A stretch of 64,000 nucleotides of DNA from DOZZ01 sp963792655 (GCA_963792655.1 CAWBWU010000005.1:468869-532868), one strand, 5' to 3'; counted from the first letter of the stretch, positions 17,516 to 27,522 are shown. Made by a program: numbers and translations. Notes: a model not told the origin generated them from the letters alone.

Positions 17516-20500
17516 ATGTCACTTAGCCGCATTGTCTTACTGCTGGCCGTAGTGACCGCATCCCTTTGCGCTCAGACTACTCAGGGGCTGATCTCGGGCC
17601 GCTTAGTGGACTCGGTGAGCGGCCGCGCTATTCCTCTGGCCAGCGTTGAGTACACCGGCGACAGCCTGACTTCGAGCGGTGTTGCGCAGTCTGATATCGG
17701 TGGTACTTTCTTTCTTCCGTTGTTGTCGCCCGGTATCTATCGCGTGCGCGTCGTCGCGCCCAAGTATCAGGCGCAGGAAGTTCAGGAATTGGAGTTACCG
17801 GTCGCGGGCCGGATCGAGATCGACTTTCGTCTGCGCCCGTTGAGCGACGTGTGGGAAGCGGGCCAGTACAAGAGCGTGTTCTTTCCGGGCTCCAAGACGA
17901 TCGTCACATTCTACGGGCCGGACGTGGACAGCAGCCGCTCAGGCAACTTCGAATCGCAGAAAGGCCGCGTCGCGCCGCTCGAATCGACCATCTCGCATGT
18001 AATCGATCGCGGGCAGATCGAGAACTTACCGCTCGAAGGTCGCGACGTTTTCGCGATGCTGGTCACGCTGCCGGGAGTGACGTCGGACTCGGGCACGTCG
18101 CGCGGTCTGGGCCTGGCAGTCAACGGCCAACGGCCTTCCGCTTCGAACTTTCTGCTCGATGGCGTGGAGAACAACAATTACCTGATCACCGGGCCGCTGT
18201 TGACCGTCTCGCCCGAAGCGATTCAGGAGTATCGCATCTCGACGAATAACTTCTCCGCCGAGTATGGCCGTACTTCAGGCTTTCTCGCCAATGCGATTAC
18301 TGTCACCGGCGGGAATCAGTTTCATGGCGAGGCCTACGTCTACTTACAGAACGATGCGTTGAACGCCACCGGCTTCCAGGAAAATTTAAACGGGATGCCC
18401 CGCAACCCGAGCAAGTTTCTGCAGCCCGGCGTACGCGTGAGCGGCCCCGTGTTGCGCGACAAGCTTTGGTTCACGAGCGCATTCGAGCACCTGCGTTCGC
18501 GCAGCTTGTCGGACCCGATCGATTTTCAACTGCCCTCGACCGCGTTCGTGAACTATGCACGCGCGGTCGGCGGCGACACGTCGGAAGCCGCGGCGCTGCT
18601 GACGAAGTATCCCGCGCCCGCAGTAGTCAACGGCACGCGGCCGGTTGGGACGCTCGCGCTGTCGCCGCCGAATGCGCTGGATCAGTCGCTCTATCTCGAA
18701 CGCCTGGATTACGCAAACCCGAGCGGCAAAGATCACCTGATGTTGCGCGGCATTGGAGTGCAGTTAGGCAAGCCTGACTTTATCTGGACGCCGTACAAAG
18801 ACTTCATCACGCCGCTGCACCAGAGCGTGTATGGCGTGGCGCTCAGCCATACGCACACCTTCCGGCCCACGCTCACCAACGAAGCGCGCCTGAGCTACAC
18901 CGACGACAACCTGCACTGGGATCGTCCGCATCCGGAGATTCCCACTCTGGTGGCGAATGACAATACAGCACTCCCCGGAAGTCCGGCGTTCTATTCGTAC
19001 AAGAATCACAACCGCACCGGCGAGGCCATCGAAAACCTGATCTGGAATCACGGCCGGCACATCGTTACAGCCGGCGCTGGCGCGTTGTTCCGCGCATCCG
19101 ATGGGTACCTTACCGCAGGCCGCGATGGCGAATATTCGTTCTTCAACACGACCGCATTTGCCACGGGACGACCGCTCTTCTTCAGCATCGCGATTGACCG
19201 CGCGTCGGCCGACACGCAGTTAGTGCAGCCCGACTACAACCGCGCCTATCGCTACAACCAGTACTTCGCGTTTGCGCAGGATACTTTCCGCATCAGCCAG
19301 CGCCTGACCGTCAACTATGGCGTTCGTTATGAACTCTTCGGCGCGCCTTCGAATACCGGCACGACGAAAGATTTGTTGGTGCAGCTTGGTTCCGGCGCGG
19401 ATCTCGCGGCGCGCGTGGCGACCGCTACACTGCTGAATCCCGCAAGCGGCAGCCAGCAGGTGTTCGGCACGGATCCCAACGACTGGGCTGTGCGCCTGGG
19501 CATGGCTTACGACCTGTTTGGAACCGGCAAAACGTTGTTGCGCGGCGCCTACGGCATCTTCTACGACCGGCCTTACGACAACCTGTGGCAGAACGTGCGG
19601 AGCAACAATATTGCGGTCCCGCTTTACACCTTGCACGGGGCGACGGATTTTCTGGCACCGGTAACCAGCACGCTGCAGATGCAAAAGCCCGCCCCTGCGC
19701 TGAGCGACTTCCCGGCTTTGACCGCCGTGCAGAAAGACCTGCGCAACGGCCGCATCCAAAGCTACTTCGCGGGCGTGCAACAACGGCTGCCCGGCAACTG
19801 GACGCTCGACGTCAACGGTCAGGGCACGTACGGCTCGAGGCTGGTCGCAACCGACGTGATCAACCGGGAATTTACAACCAGCGTGGGCGATGGCCGGATC
19901 AATCCGAATCTGCCGGACATCGCGTACCGCAACGATCTGGGCTACTCCAACTACAACGCGTTGACCGCCTTGCTGCGTTATCGCGCGGCGCGCGGCCAGG
20001 TTCAGGTGGCTTACACGTGGAGCCACACGATCGATAACCAGAGCGAACCGCTCGCCGGTGACTTTTTCAACCTGACCTTCACCGGTAACAACGCGGCTGC
20101 TGGTTCAAACAGCCGTGCGGCATTCTCACAGCAGTTCAATCCCAATTCCGATCGCGGCAACTCCGACTTCGATCAGCGTCACAACCTGGTGATGTTCGCT
20201 TACTGGTACGTGCCTGCTCTGCTTCGTGAGCATCGCGCGGGCTTGCTGTTGAAAGAGTGGAGCATCTCCGGCCTGGCTGCATTTCGTTCAGGCTTTCCCT
20301 ACACGCTGGTCAGTCAGAACTTCGCCTTCCCTGGAGAGGGCTTGATCCTCAACAGCCGGCCGGATTTGATCGACCCCGCGCACGTATACCTGTCGTCGTC
20401 CGTCACCGGCGGCAGACTGCTGTTGAACTCGGCCGCCTTTGCGACGCCCGCACCCAGTACGCTCGGCACGCTGGGACGCAATGCATTGACAGGGCCGGGC

Positions 20501-20758
20501 CTATACAATTTCGACCTGTCGCTGGCGCGCACCGTCGCGCTGAAATGGCGTGAAGGCATGCAGGTGGTGCTGCGCGCGGACGCCTTCAACGTTCTGAACC
20601 ACTCCAATCTCAACAACCCCAACACGCTGTTGACCGAGGGCTCCGGTTTCGGGATTGCTTCGTATGGGCGTAACGGAACGCAGTCCGGATTCCCTGCGGT
20701 TGTACCGTTCAGCGAGACGGGGCGGATCGTGCAACTCTCGCTCAAACTTCAGTTTTGA
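17516..20758 (+). CDS. TonB-dependent receptor (Oar-like) with carboxypeptidase-regulatory domain
   Basis: A 1080-residue outer-membrane receptor. The ATG at 17516 is chosen because it starts a signal peptide ending LCAQ; an upstream in-frame ATG would add a charged tail with no signal. The regulatory-like domain (GLISGRLVDSVSGRAIPLAS) covers about residues 22-110. A plug follows with LEGRDVFAMLVTLPGV, GQRPSASNFLLDGVENNN and NNFSAEYGRTSG, and then a long beta barrel ending in the terminal strand VQLSLKLQF. It reads through without a break, unlike the receptor at 2.7-6.1 kb. These proteins take up large or complex substrates, usually glycans or peptides. It is divergent from the cyclase across 46 bases. 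Confidence 0.93.
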   Translation: MSLSRIVLLLAVVTASLCAQTTQGLISGRLVDSVSGRAIPLASVEYTGDSLTSSGVAQSDIGGTFFLPLLSPGIYRVRVVAPKYQAQEVQELELPVAGRIEIDFRLRPLSDVWEAGQYKSVFFPGSKTIVTFYGPDVDSSRSGNFESQKGRVAPLESTISHVIDRGQIENLPLEGRDVFAMLVTLPGVTSDSGTSRGLGLAVNGQRPSASNFLLDGVENNNYLITGPLLTVSPEAIQEYRISTNNFSAEYGRTSGFLANAITVTGGNQFHGEAYVYLQNDALNATGFQENLNGMPRNPSKFLQPGVRVSGPVLRDKLWFTSAFEHLRSRSLSDPIDFQLPSTAFVNYARAVGGDTSEAAALLTKYPAPAVVNGTRPVGTLALSPPNALDQSLYLERLDYANPSGKDHLMLRGIGVQLGKPDFIWTPYKDFITPLHQSVYGVALSHTHTFRPTLTNEARLSYTDDNLHWDRPHPEIPTLVANDNTALPGSPAFYSYKNHNRTGEAIENLIWNHGRHIVTAGAGALFRASDGYLTAGRDGEYSFFNTTAFATGRPLFFSIAIDRASADTQLVQPDYNRAYRYNQYFAFAQDTFRISQRLTVNYGVRYELFGAPSNTGTTKDLLVQLGSGADLAARVATATLLNPASGSQQVFGTDPNDWAVRLGMAYDLFGTGKTLLRGAYGIFYDRPYDNLWQNVRSNNIAVPLYTLHGATDFLAPVTSTLQMQKPAPALSDFPALTAVQKDLRNGRIQSYFAGVQQRLPGNWTLDVNGQGTYGSRLVATDVINREFTTSVGDGRINPNLPDIAYRNDLGYSNYNALTALLRYRAARGQVQVAYTWSHTIDNQSEPLAGDFFNLTFTGNNAAAGSNSRAAFSQQFNPNSDRGNSDFDQRHNLVMFAYWYVPALLREHRAGLLLKEWSISGLAAFRSGFPYTLVSQNFAFPGEGLILNSRPDLIDPAHVYLSSSVTGGRLLLNSAAFATPAPSTLGTLGRNALTGPGLYNFDLSLARTVALKWREGMQVVLRADAFNVLNHSNLNNPNTLLTEGSGFGIASYGRNGTQSGFPAVVPFSETGRIVQLSLKLQF

Positions 20759-20895
20759 CCGGCCGCCCGGCGTCATAGCACCAGTACGACAAGGGGCTCG
20801 CGCGCTTTATTTTGCGTTGCTCGCGTGAGATGATTTATGAATTCTTTTGAACCAGTAGTGCGTCGGGCCTAGCTGCCGATGCCGGAAGAGAAACT

Positions 20896-23800
20896 ATGAA
20901 AAGCATCGCCGCCTATACCGGTTTACTCTTGCTATGGCTCGTCCAGCTTCTGCCCGCGCAGACTGCCCCGCTGGTAATCACTACGACGTCTGTACCGAAC
21001 GGAGCTGTCGGACAGTTCTACAACGTCCAGATCAACGTGACGGGCGGCGTTCAGCCTTACATCTTCTCCGCCACGAATAACATTCCGCCTGGGCTTTCGA
21101 TGAGCACCGGCGGCATTCTCTCCGGCACGCCGCTCCAGCCCGGCAACTACCGGTTAGTCGCGGTCGTTCACGACAGTGCGCAGCACTCAGCCAGTCAGAT
21201 CTATCAGATCAGCATCGGTCAAGTACCGTTGACGGTTCCGGTGACCACCTTGCCCACGGCCACCATTGGAGTGCCTTACAGCACGACGGTGAACGCGTCC
21301 GGCGGAACTCCGCCTTACACATACAGCAGTCAAGGCAACGTGGGGCTGTCGATTCAAAGCAACGGACAGATCACCGGCACGGTTCCGGCGGGCACTGCTC
21401 CCGGAACCTACCCGATCGATGTGACCGTAACGGATAACGCCGGTGCGAGTTACGCCACCGTGTTGCAACTTCCGGTAGTTGCATCCCTGCGCTTCCTGAC
21501 TACGTCACCGCTGCCGCCCGCATTCGAAGGCAGCGCCTACAGCACATCGTTTCAGGCGACCGGCGGTACCGGCACTTATACTTATTCCGCAACGGGTCTG
21601 CCGGCGTACCTGACCTTGAGCCCGCAGGGCGTGCTGAGCGGAACGCCGCCTTCGGGCGCCGCGGCGAACGTACCGATCACCGTCACCGTCACGAGCGGCA
21701 ACGTCTCGGCCAGCGCGAACTTCATCGTTCCGGTGCAGCCTCCGCAAATTTCGTTTCAAACGACCGCGCTCCCGAACGGCATGGAGACAGTGCCGTACTC
21801 GGCCACACTGCAGGCGGGCGGCGGAACCGGGCCCTACACATTTACGGCAACCGGCGCGCCCTCCTGGCTGATGGTCAGTTCCGCCGGCGTACTGAGCGGA
21901 ACGCCGCCGATTGGGAGTGCAGGCGCAACGAACATCGCGTTCACAGCGACCGATGCGCGCGGGGCCACCAAGACTGCGGTGTTGACGCTGCTCATCACGG
22001 CAGTGCATGGCAACCTGACCATCTCGTCTCCGACGCCGCTGCCCGGTGCGACCGTTGGCGTTCCCTACGCCTTTGCGCTTTCGGCAATCGGCGGCGCGGG
22101 TCCTTACACGTGGAGCGGCACGGGATTACCATCCGGCCTCAACATCACCAGCAGAACGGGCCTGCTGGTTGGAACACCAACCGCGCCCGGAGATTACTTC
22201 ATCACCGTACAAGCGACGGATAAGAACCAGAACGTTGCTTTCGCTGCCCTCGAGCTTGTCGTTTCTCCCGGCCAGGTCACGATCCTGACGACGTCGCCCC
22301 TCGCGACCGGTCAGTTGATGACGGCTTATCTGCTGCAGTTCGATGCTACCGGCGCCGATCCTAAAACCTGGTCAATCGTTGGCGGCTCGCTGCCCGCGGG
22401 GCTCACGTTTTCATCCGACGGCATCCTGAGCGGCACGCCCACCAGCGCCGGCAACTCAACGTTCACGGTCAAAGTAGTGGACGCCAACGGGCTCACCGCC
22501 AGCATGCTCTTCCAGATGACGGTGAACGGAGCCGGCGGCTTCCTGGTGTTGTCTGAGGGCAGTCTCGCATTTCAAGCAGTCGCCAACGGCAGCGCGCCCA
22601 CTCCGCAAAACATCGCGGCGATCTCAACCGCTCCAAACCAGTTGAACTTCACCGTCACGTCGCACGCGCCGTGGATCAGCGTGAACCCGGTCAGCAGCAT
22701 CACTCCGTCGAAGATCACCGTCTCTGTCGACCAGACGGGGCTCGGGGTCGGCACCTACATGGACACGCTGGTGGTTACCAGTCCCGGTCAGGTCCAGAAC
22801 ATTCCCGTGGTTCTGAATGTCACAGCGCTCGGCGGTGGGTTGATTGTGGAGCCGGCCTCGGTCGACTTGATTGGCGATGTCACTTCATCGCTGACCCAGA
22901 CTCTTTTCATTCGCAACACGAGCGGTGCGCCGGTTGACTTCACCGTCAGCGCAGACCAGCCCTGGATTAACCTGGACCAACTGAGCGGCACCGTCCCCGC
23001 GACTGGCACGTCGGCAGTCACCTTGACCATTCCTGCCGGTGCTCTGCCCGTTGGCGGATACAGCGGGCTCATTCACGTAGATTCGAGCATCTCGGCAATC
23101 ACCGTACCGGTTTCTGTCCTTCTCTCGGGCGAGCCGCAGATTTACCTCGAGACGCAAGGCGTACTGCTCGAGTCGCGGTCCGGCAACGGTGTCTCGGGAC
23201 CCAAGGTGCGCACGTTCCGCGTGCTGACATCGACGGTGAATAGCCTGAGCTACACGGTGAAACAGATTGGCGGCGCGCCTTGGCTCACGTTACAGACACC
23301 GACAGGCACGACATCCTTACAGCAGCCCGGCGTCCTGGCGTTCACGACAGACGCAGCGGCGCTGAGCCCTGGCGCTTATTACGCGCGTTTCGAAGTCACG
23401 TCTCCGGGAGCGGTCAATTCCCCGCAGGAGTTCGTCGTCATCCTGAACGTGATGCCGGCGGGCGCGTCCTTACCCACGCCGAACCCCTTCCCTGCCGGCC
23501 TGGTCTTTGCGCCGAAAAACGGCTTTCCGTCTTCGCAGCCCACTCAAGTCTTTACCAGCTCCGATACTCCGCTCTCGTTCCAGGCGTCTACCAGCACGGT
23601 AACGGGCGGTAACTGGCTCACGACCGACATCACCGCGGGCACGGTCTCAACCTACATGCCGGCGGTGCTGCAGGTGACGGCTGACCCCACTGGGCTCGCG
23701 CCCGGCGTCTACCGCGGCGGCGTGCACCTCTCGATCAACAATCTGGCGGTGCGTACGGTGAACGTGACGCTGATCGTGCCCAGGATCACTTCGGCCGGCG

Positions 23801-24846
23801 GAGCCTTTACGCGTCCTGCCGATGCCTCGTGCAAACCCGCGAACCTGGTGGTGACGCAGACCGGGTTGCCCGGAAACTTCTCGACGCCCGCTTCGTGGCC
23901 GCGATCGATCTCGGTCCGGCTCTTCGACGACTGCGGCAACGTGGTGCCCAACGGGCAAGTGGTCGCCGAGTTCTCGAACGGCGACGTGCCGCAGTTCCTG
24001 CGCGTCAACGATGCGATCAACGGCGTGTACGCGAACGACTGGGTGCCGGTGCATCCCTTGTCGCAGATCACCATCACCACGCGCGCGGTCGCGCCGGGTC
24101 TGGCGAACGGTACTGCCCAGGTAACCGGGTCCGTCACGCCCAACAATGCCCCGACGCTGGCCCAGAACGGAACGCTGCATAACCTGAATCCGGTGGTCGG
24201 TGGACCGCTCGCGCCCGGAACCATCGTTCAGATTTTCGGGACGAACCTGGCCGCAGCCGCGACGCAGGCGACCATGCTGCCGCTGCCGTTGGACCTCGAC
24301 AACACGTCCGTGCTGATTCAAGGCCAGTCCGTGCCGCTCTATTACGTGAGCCCGAATCAGATCAACGCGCAGTTGCCCACCAATCTGGTGCCCGGCCGCC
24401 AGTATCAAATTCTGGTGACCGCGAATGGCGCGCTTACCGAACCGCGGCCGTTCAACACGCAGACCGTGACGCCCGGCGTCGCTCGTTTCGCGAACGGCGA
24501 AATCATCGCGCAGCATAGCGACTTCTCACTGGTGACACCGCAGAATCCGGCCAAGCCCGGCGAGTTTCTGGTCATCTACCTCGCCGGTCTGGGACCCACG
24601 AATCAGAACGTTCCGGACGGTTCCGCGTCGCCCGCGACACCACTGGCGACGATCACGGGAACGCCGATGGTCGCGGTCAACAATGAGCCGGCTCTGGTCA
24701 TCTTCGCGGGACTCACGCCCGGGTTGGTTGGTCTCTATCAGATCAACTTCCAGGTGCCTACCGATGCGCCGAGCGGATCGCTCAAAATCGAGATCACCGA
24801 GAACGGTGCGTCGGCACAAACCAGCGTGCTGGTGGTCAGCCCTTAG
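20896..24846 (+). CDS. Giant secreted protein with putative-Ig repeats, BACON-like repeats and a Solibacter C-terminal domain
   Basis: A 1316-residue exported protein; the signal peptide ends at LLPAQ. Six 'putative Ig' (He_PIG) repeats of about 85 residues follow, each with a GxxYS-type opening, GGxGPYT and a LSGTP turn, at about residues 25, 115, 200, 285, 375 and 465. Next are BACON-like repeats (APWISVNPVSS, QPWINLDQLSG and APWLTLQTPTG) to about residue 900. Then a segment with two Cys, and finally a domain of about 240 residues with PGTIVQIFGTNL, YYVSPNQINAQLP and IYLAGLGPTN, which I recognise as TIGR03437. Such Ig-rich proteins are thought to bind carbohydrate or mediate adhesion. The exact ligand is unknown. 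Confidence 0.9.
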   Translation: MKSIAAYTGLLLLWLVQLLPAQTAPLVITTTSVPNGAVGQFYNVQINVTGGVQPYIFSATNNIPPGLSMSTGGILSGTPLQPGNYRLVAVVHDSAQHSASQIYQISIGQVPLTVPVTTLPTATIGVPYSTTVNASGGTPPYTYSSQGNVGLSIQSNGQITGTVPAGTAPGTYPIDVTVTDNAGASYATVLQLPVVASLRFLTTSPLPPAFEGSAYSTSFQATGGTGTYTYSATGLPAYLTLSPQGVLSGTPPSGAAANVPITVTVTSGNVSASANFIVPVQPPQISFQTTALPNGMETVPYSATLQAGGGTGPYTFTATGAPSWLMVSSAGVLSGTPPIGSAGATNIAFTATDARGATKTAVLTLLITAVHGNLTISSPTPLPGATVGVPYAFALSAIGGAGPYTWSGTGLPSGLNITSRTGLLVGTPTAPGDYFITVQATDKNQNVAFAALELVVSPGQVTILTTSPLATGQLMTAYLLQFDATGADPKTWSIVGGSLPAGLTFSSDGILSGTPTSAGNSTFTVKVVDANGLTASMLFQMTVNGAGGFLVLSEGSLAFQAVANGSAPTPQNIAAISTAPNQLNFTVTSHAPWISVNPVSSITPSKITVSVDQTGLGVGTYMDTLVVTSPGQVQNIPVVLNVTALGGGLIVEPASVDLIGDVTSSLTQTLFIRNTSGAPVDFTVSADQPWINLDQLSGTVPATGTSAVTLTIPAGALPVGGYSGLIHVDSSISAITVPVSVLLSGEPQIYLETQGVLLESRSGNGVSGPKVRTFRVLTSTVNSLSYTVKQIGGAPWLTLQTPTGTTSLQQPGVLAFTTDAAALSPGAYYARFEVTSPGAVNSPQEFVVILNVMPAGASLPTPNPFPAGLVFAPKNGFPSSQPTQVFTSSDTPLSFQASTSTVTGGNWLTTDITAGTVSTYMPAVLQVTADPTGLAPGVYRGGVHLSINNLAVRTVNVTLIVPRITSAGGAFTRPADASCKPANLVVTQTGLPGNFSTPASWPRSISVRLFDDCGNVVPNGQVVAEFSNGDVPQFLRVNDAINGVYANDWVPVHPLSQITITTRAVAPGLANGTAQVTGSVTPNNAPTLAQNGTLHNLNPVVGGPLAPGTIVQIFGTNLAAAATQATMLPLPLDLDNTSVLIQGQSVPLYYVSPNQINAQLPTNLVPGRQYQILVTANGALTEPRPFNTQTVTPGVARFANGEIIAQHSDFSLVTPQNPAKPGEFLVIYLAGLGPTNQNVPDGSASPATPLATITGTPMVAVNNEPALVIFAGLTPGLVGLYQINFQVPTDAPSGSLKIEITENGASAQTSVLVVSP

Positions 24847-24858
24847 CAAAATGGCGCA

Positions 24859-27030
24859 TCATCGCGCCACTTTGAAGCGATAGCGCAGTTGCACGTAGAC
24901 TTGTCGCGGCTCGGCGTAATGTGTGCCGCCGAAGGTCAGACTGTTGTCGAGCAAGTAGCGCCGGTTCAGTGCATTTAACGCCGTTAACGAAACCGTATAG
25001 CGGTGCGCAAATGTCTTTCCGGCAGACCAGTCGAACGTCGTGTGACTTTCCAGATGCGCAGGGAATGCGCTCTCCCCGTCGGTGAAGCCCGAGCCATAGT
25101 AAAGATTGCCGCCCGTGGTGATGCCTCCGGGCAGCAGCCAGCTTAAGGTGACGTGCAAGGTGTGGCGCTGATCGTGATCGAGTTGGAAATACCCCGCCGG
25201 CGGCGGAGAAAAATCGCTCAACCCGCCCGTCACACCGCCGGACGCGAGAGCGTGGGCATAGGCGTAGGCGATCGATACTTCGCCGCGATGCAGTAGCTGG
25301 GGCGAGTGCAGGGTGAACTCCCAGCCATAGAGGCGCGCGTTGTCGATCGTGACCGGAAAGAACACGTTCGAATTGGCGATCGCGTTGTGATCGAAATAGT
25401 TGTGGGCACGCTGATGATAGTTGTTCACTTCAAGCGCCCAGCCACGTACCGGAACAGTCAGGCCGAACTGATGCTCCTGATCGCGTTCGCCCCGCAGCGG
25501 AATGAACCCGGTACCGGCAAGGTCAAGCAAAGCCGGCGTAACGCTCGATAGCGGAGGCGCCTGATAGTAGGTGCCCCAGAAGCCGCGCAGTGTCCAGTTC
25601 AGATGCGGGATGCGCAGCGACCCTCCCAGGCGCGGGTTCACCGCATTCTCCGCGATCAGTCCCGAGAAGTGTGTGGCGCGCAGACCCGCCGTGAGCGTCA
25701 GCCACGAGAACGCCTTGAACTGGTCTTCCGCGAACACGGCTTCCAGGTGACCGCTGGCGATCAGGCTCTGTTGAACATCGCCCAGCGCCACTTGTTCGCT
25801 ATCGTGCTGGCCGAAGCCGTAGACTCCCAGCCGCGCGTTATGGTGCTGTGACGTGGTGGACAAGGCGATCTGTGCGCCGCCATATTGCGAGTCGCGATGT
25901 TGTTGTTCGCCGCTGCCGTCAAAGCGCGTCGTGCTCTGGTGATAGAACGGCGAGGCGGTCAACAGCGTAGTGCGCGAGAACGAATGCAGCCAGGAAAAGT
26001 TGGCCAGCGTGTCACGCTCGCGCTCGGTGGCGCCGTTCGCCTCATCGGGAGTATCCGGCACCTGATAGTCATCGCGGCGCACCGACGTCACAAAGCGAAA
26101 CTGATTGTTCGCGTCGCGATTGAACAACAGGGTCGCGGCGCCGCCCAGTCCCCAGACCCGGTCATGCAGAACTTCCGGGCCCGGCGTCTCCAATCCATAG
26201 TCGGAGCGGTTGCCGTTCAGGCTCGCGAAGTACGCGAACTTCTCTGTGTGGCTGCCGAAGTTGACCTGGTCGTTGGTCTGATGAAAGCTGCCGAAGGTGG
26301 TGTACAACTCGCCTTCATTGTTGCGTTCGAACCCGGTGCGCGGCACCACGTTGAACACACCATAGGTGCGGTCGCCGCTTTCTGATGAGTAGCCGCCGCG
26401 CTGCACTTCCAGATAGTCAATGTCTTTGGGATCGATCTGCGGCCCCACGCTGCTGGCAATGTTGGTGTTCGGCACCGGCACGCCATCTACTTCCCATGTC
26501 ACCTGATGTCCGCCGCGCACATGCAGTTGATCATGCGTAATCCAGGCGCCGGGCACGAATGCCGTGATCATCGTCAGGCTGTTACTCAGGTCCGCGCCGG
26601 GCGTTGCTTCGATAGCGTGGCGGCTCACCAGCGTCGCGGGCGTCATCGATTCGGGATTGACCGGGACCGCATCTTCCTTCACCGTCACGGACTCGCGGCT
26701 CGAGGCGAGCGCAAGCTGAAAGTGCACTACCGGCGTACCGCTCGAGACGACGGCAACTTTCTGCTGCGCGGTATCGAAGCCGTCGTGAGCAACGGTTACC
26801 TGGTAGAGTCCGGGCGTAAGGCTGGTGCTCTCGAAGGTTCCCTCGGCATCGGTCAGAAGCGCTTGAGAGTAATCCGATGCCGCTGCTTTCACGGTCACAC
26901 TCGCGCGTGCGACAGGGCGATGATCCGGGTCATGAACAATGCCGCGCAACGCACCCACGACGGCGCTCTGCGCGTGATCGGGCGCGAAGAGGAATAAAAA
27001 AATGGCGAACAAATAGACGTGCTTCTTCAC
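24859..27030 (-). CDS. TonB-dependent receptor with N-terminal carboxypeptidase-regulatory domain (short type)
   Basis: A 723-residue outer-membrane receptor: signal peptide (ending DHAQS), a regulatory-like domain (GALRGIVHDPDHRPVARASV, about residues 28-110), a plug with HVRGGHQVTWEVDGVPVPN, and a barrel ending in VYVQLRYRFKVAR. It is shorter than the Oar-like receptors here, closer in size to siderophore or metal receptors. Upstream by 42 bases, and probably in the same transcript, is a small Cys/His-rich membrane protein, which suggests a metal or metal complex as substrate. That is inference. It converges with the giant Ig protein, 12 bases apart. Confidence 0.9.
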   Translation of the reverse strand: MKKHVYLFAIFLFLFAPDHAQSAVVGALRGIVHDPDHRPVARASVTVKAAASDYSQALLTDAEGTFESTSLTPGLYQVTVAHDGFDTAQQKVAVVSSGTPVVHFQLALASSRESVTVKEDAVPVNPESMTPATLVSRHAIEATPGADLSNSLTMITAFVPGAWITHDQLHVRGGHQVTWEVDGVPVPNTNIASSVGPQIDPKDIDYLEVQRGGYSSESGDRTYGVFNVVPRTGFERNNEGELYTTFGSFHQTNDQVNFGSHTEKFAYFASLNGNRSDYGLETPGPEVLHDRVWGLGGAATLLFNRDANNQFRFVTSVRRDDYQVPDTPDEANGATERERDTLANFSWLHSFSRTTLLTASPFYHQSTTRFDGSGEQQHRDSQYGGAQIALSTTSQHHNARLGVYGFGQHDSEQVALGDVQQSLIASGHLEAVFAEDQFKAFSWLTLTAGLRATHFSGLIAENAVNPRLGGSLRIPHLNWTLRGFWGTYYQAPPLSSVTPALLDLAGTGFIPLRGERDQEHQFGLTVPVRGWALEVNNYHQRAHNYFDHNAIANSNVFFPVTIDNARLYGWEFTLHSPQLLHRGEVSIAYAYAHALASGGVTGGLSDFSPPPAGYFQLDHDQRHTLHVTLSWLLPGGITTGGNLYYGSGFTDGESAFPAHLESHTTFDWSAGKTFAHRYTVSLTALNALNRRYLLDNSLTFGGTHYAEPRQVYVQLRYRFKVAR

Positions 27031-27072
27031 AGACGAATGCTCCTTTGAGGGTTCTTTGGAAAAAAGAAAGAC

Positions 27073-27450
27073 CTACGCGAAGCAGACAGGTGGTCCGCGC
27101 TTCGGCACCGCCATGCCGAACAGCGGAGTGAAGAAGAAAGTGCGGCGGAGATGAATGACGCGGTTCGCAGCCGCGAGTCCGAAAAATACCGTGTACGCAA
27201 CCAGCAGGGCTAAGATCAGCGGCAGCACTGATGCCGGCAGTTGCTGGTAGAGCGGGCACGTTCCGCCGTTCGATTGGAACCCGGCGCCGTGAACCCCGCT
27301 GGCATTGGTAAGCGAGCAGTGGTGCACGCCCTTGGCGCGGCAACACGCCGGAAGCGAAGAACCGGGATGCTGGGCGACAACGACCGGCAGCAGCGTGAGT
27401 ACGCTGATGATCGCGATCACCGCAATAGCAAAGAGCCGCCGCATTCCCAC
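27073..27450 (-). CDS. Small Cys/His-rich protein with signal peptide and one membrane helix
   Basis: A 125-residue protein that I cannot place in a named family. It has an N-terminal hydrophobic signal or anchor (LFAIAVIAIISVLTLLPVVV), then a Cys/His cluster, PACCRAKGVHHCSL, with another Cys in GGTCPLY, then a second hydrophobic helix (LPASVLPLILALLVAYTVFF) and a basic tail ending with one more Cys. The cluster looks able to bind a soft metal on the periplasmic side. It sits just before a short TonB receptor gene. Similar small proteins are seen near metal uptake or copper genes, so I infer a metal role, weakly. Confidence 0.65.
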   Translation of the reverse strand: MGMRRLFAIAVIAIISVLTLLPVVVAQHPGSSLPACCRAKGVHHCSLTNASGVHGAGFQSNGGTCPLYQQLPASVLPLILALLVAYTVFFGLAAANRVIHLRRTFFFTPLFGMAVPKRGPPVCFA

Positions 27451-27474
27451 GATGATTATAGCCGGGTTGACCTT

Positions 27475-27522
27475 TTCGCCTGCTTCTGCAAAAGTAGAGT
27501 TCAGGCGAATAAAAGGCGAATA
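27475..27522 (+). promoter_or_regulatory. Inverted and direct repeats in front of imuA (candidate operator)
   Basis: TTCGCCTG at 27475-27482 is the exact reverse complement of CAGGCGAA at 27502-27509. In addition AGGCGAATA occurs twice in tandem, at 27503-27511 and 27514-27522, the last base being the A of the imuA ATG. ImuAB genes are usually under LexA control, so this may be the repressor site. No known LexA box matches it. Confidence 0.5.

Noticed and set aside
20896..22550. Tandem DNA repeats or a CRISPR-like array in the Ig-rich gene
   Set aside because: The repeats are protein-level He_PIG domains of about 85 residues with diverged DNA; there are no short identical repeats with spacers.
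27475..27521. A classical LexA box of the proteobacterial or Gram-positive type before imuA
   Set aside because: No CTG-N10-CAG, GTTC-N7-GTTC or GAAC-N4-GTTC match is present; only the uncharacterised repeats are seen.
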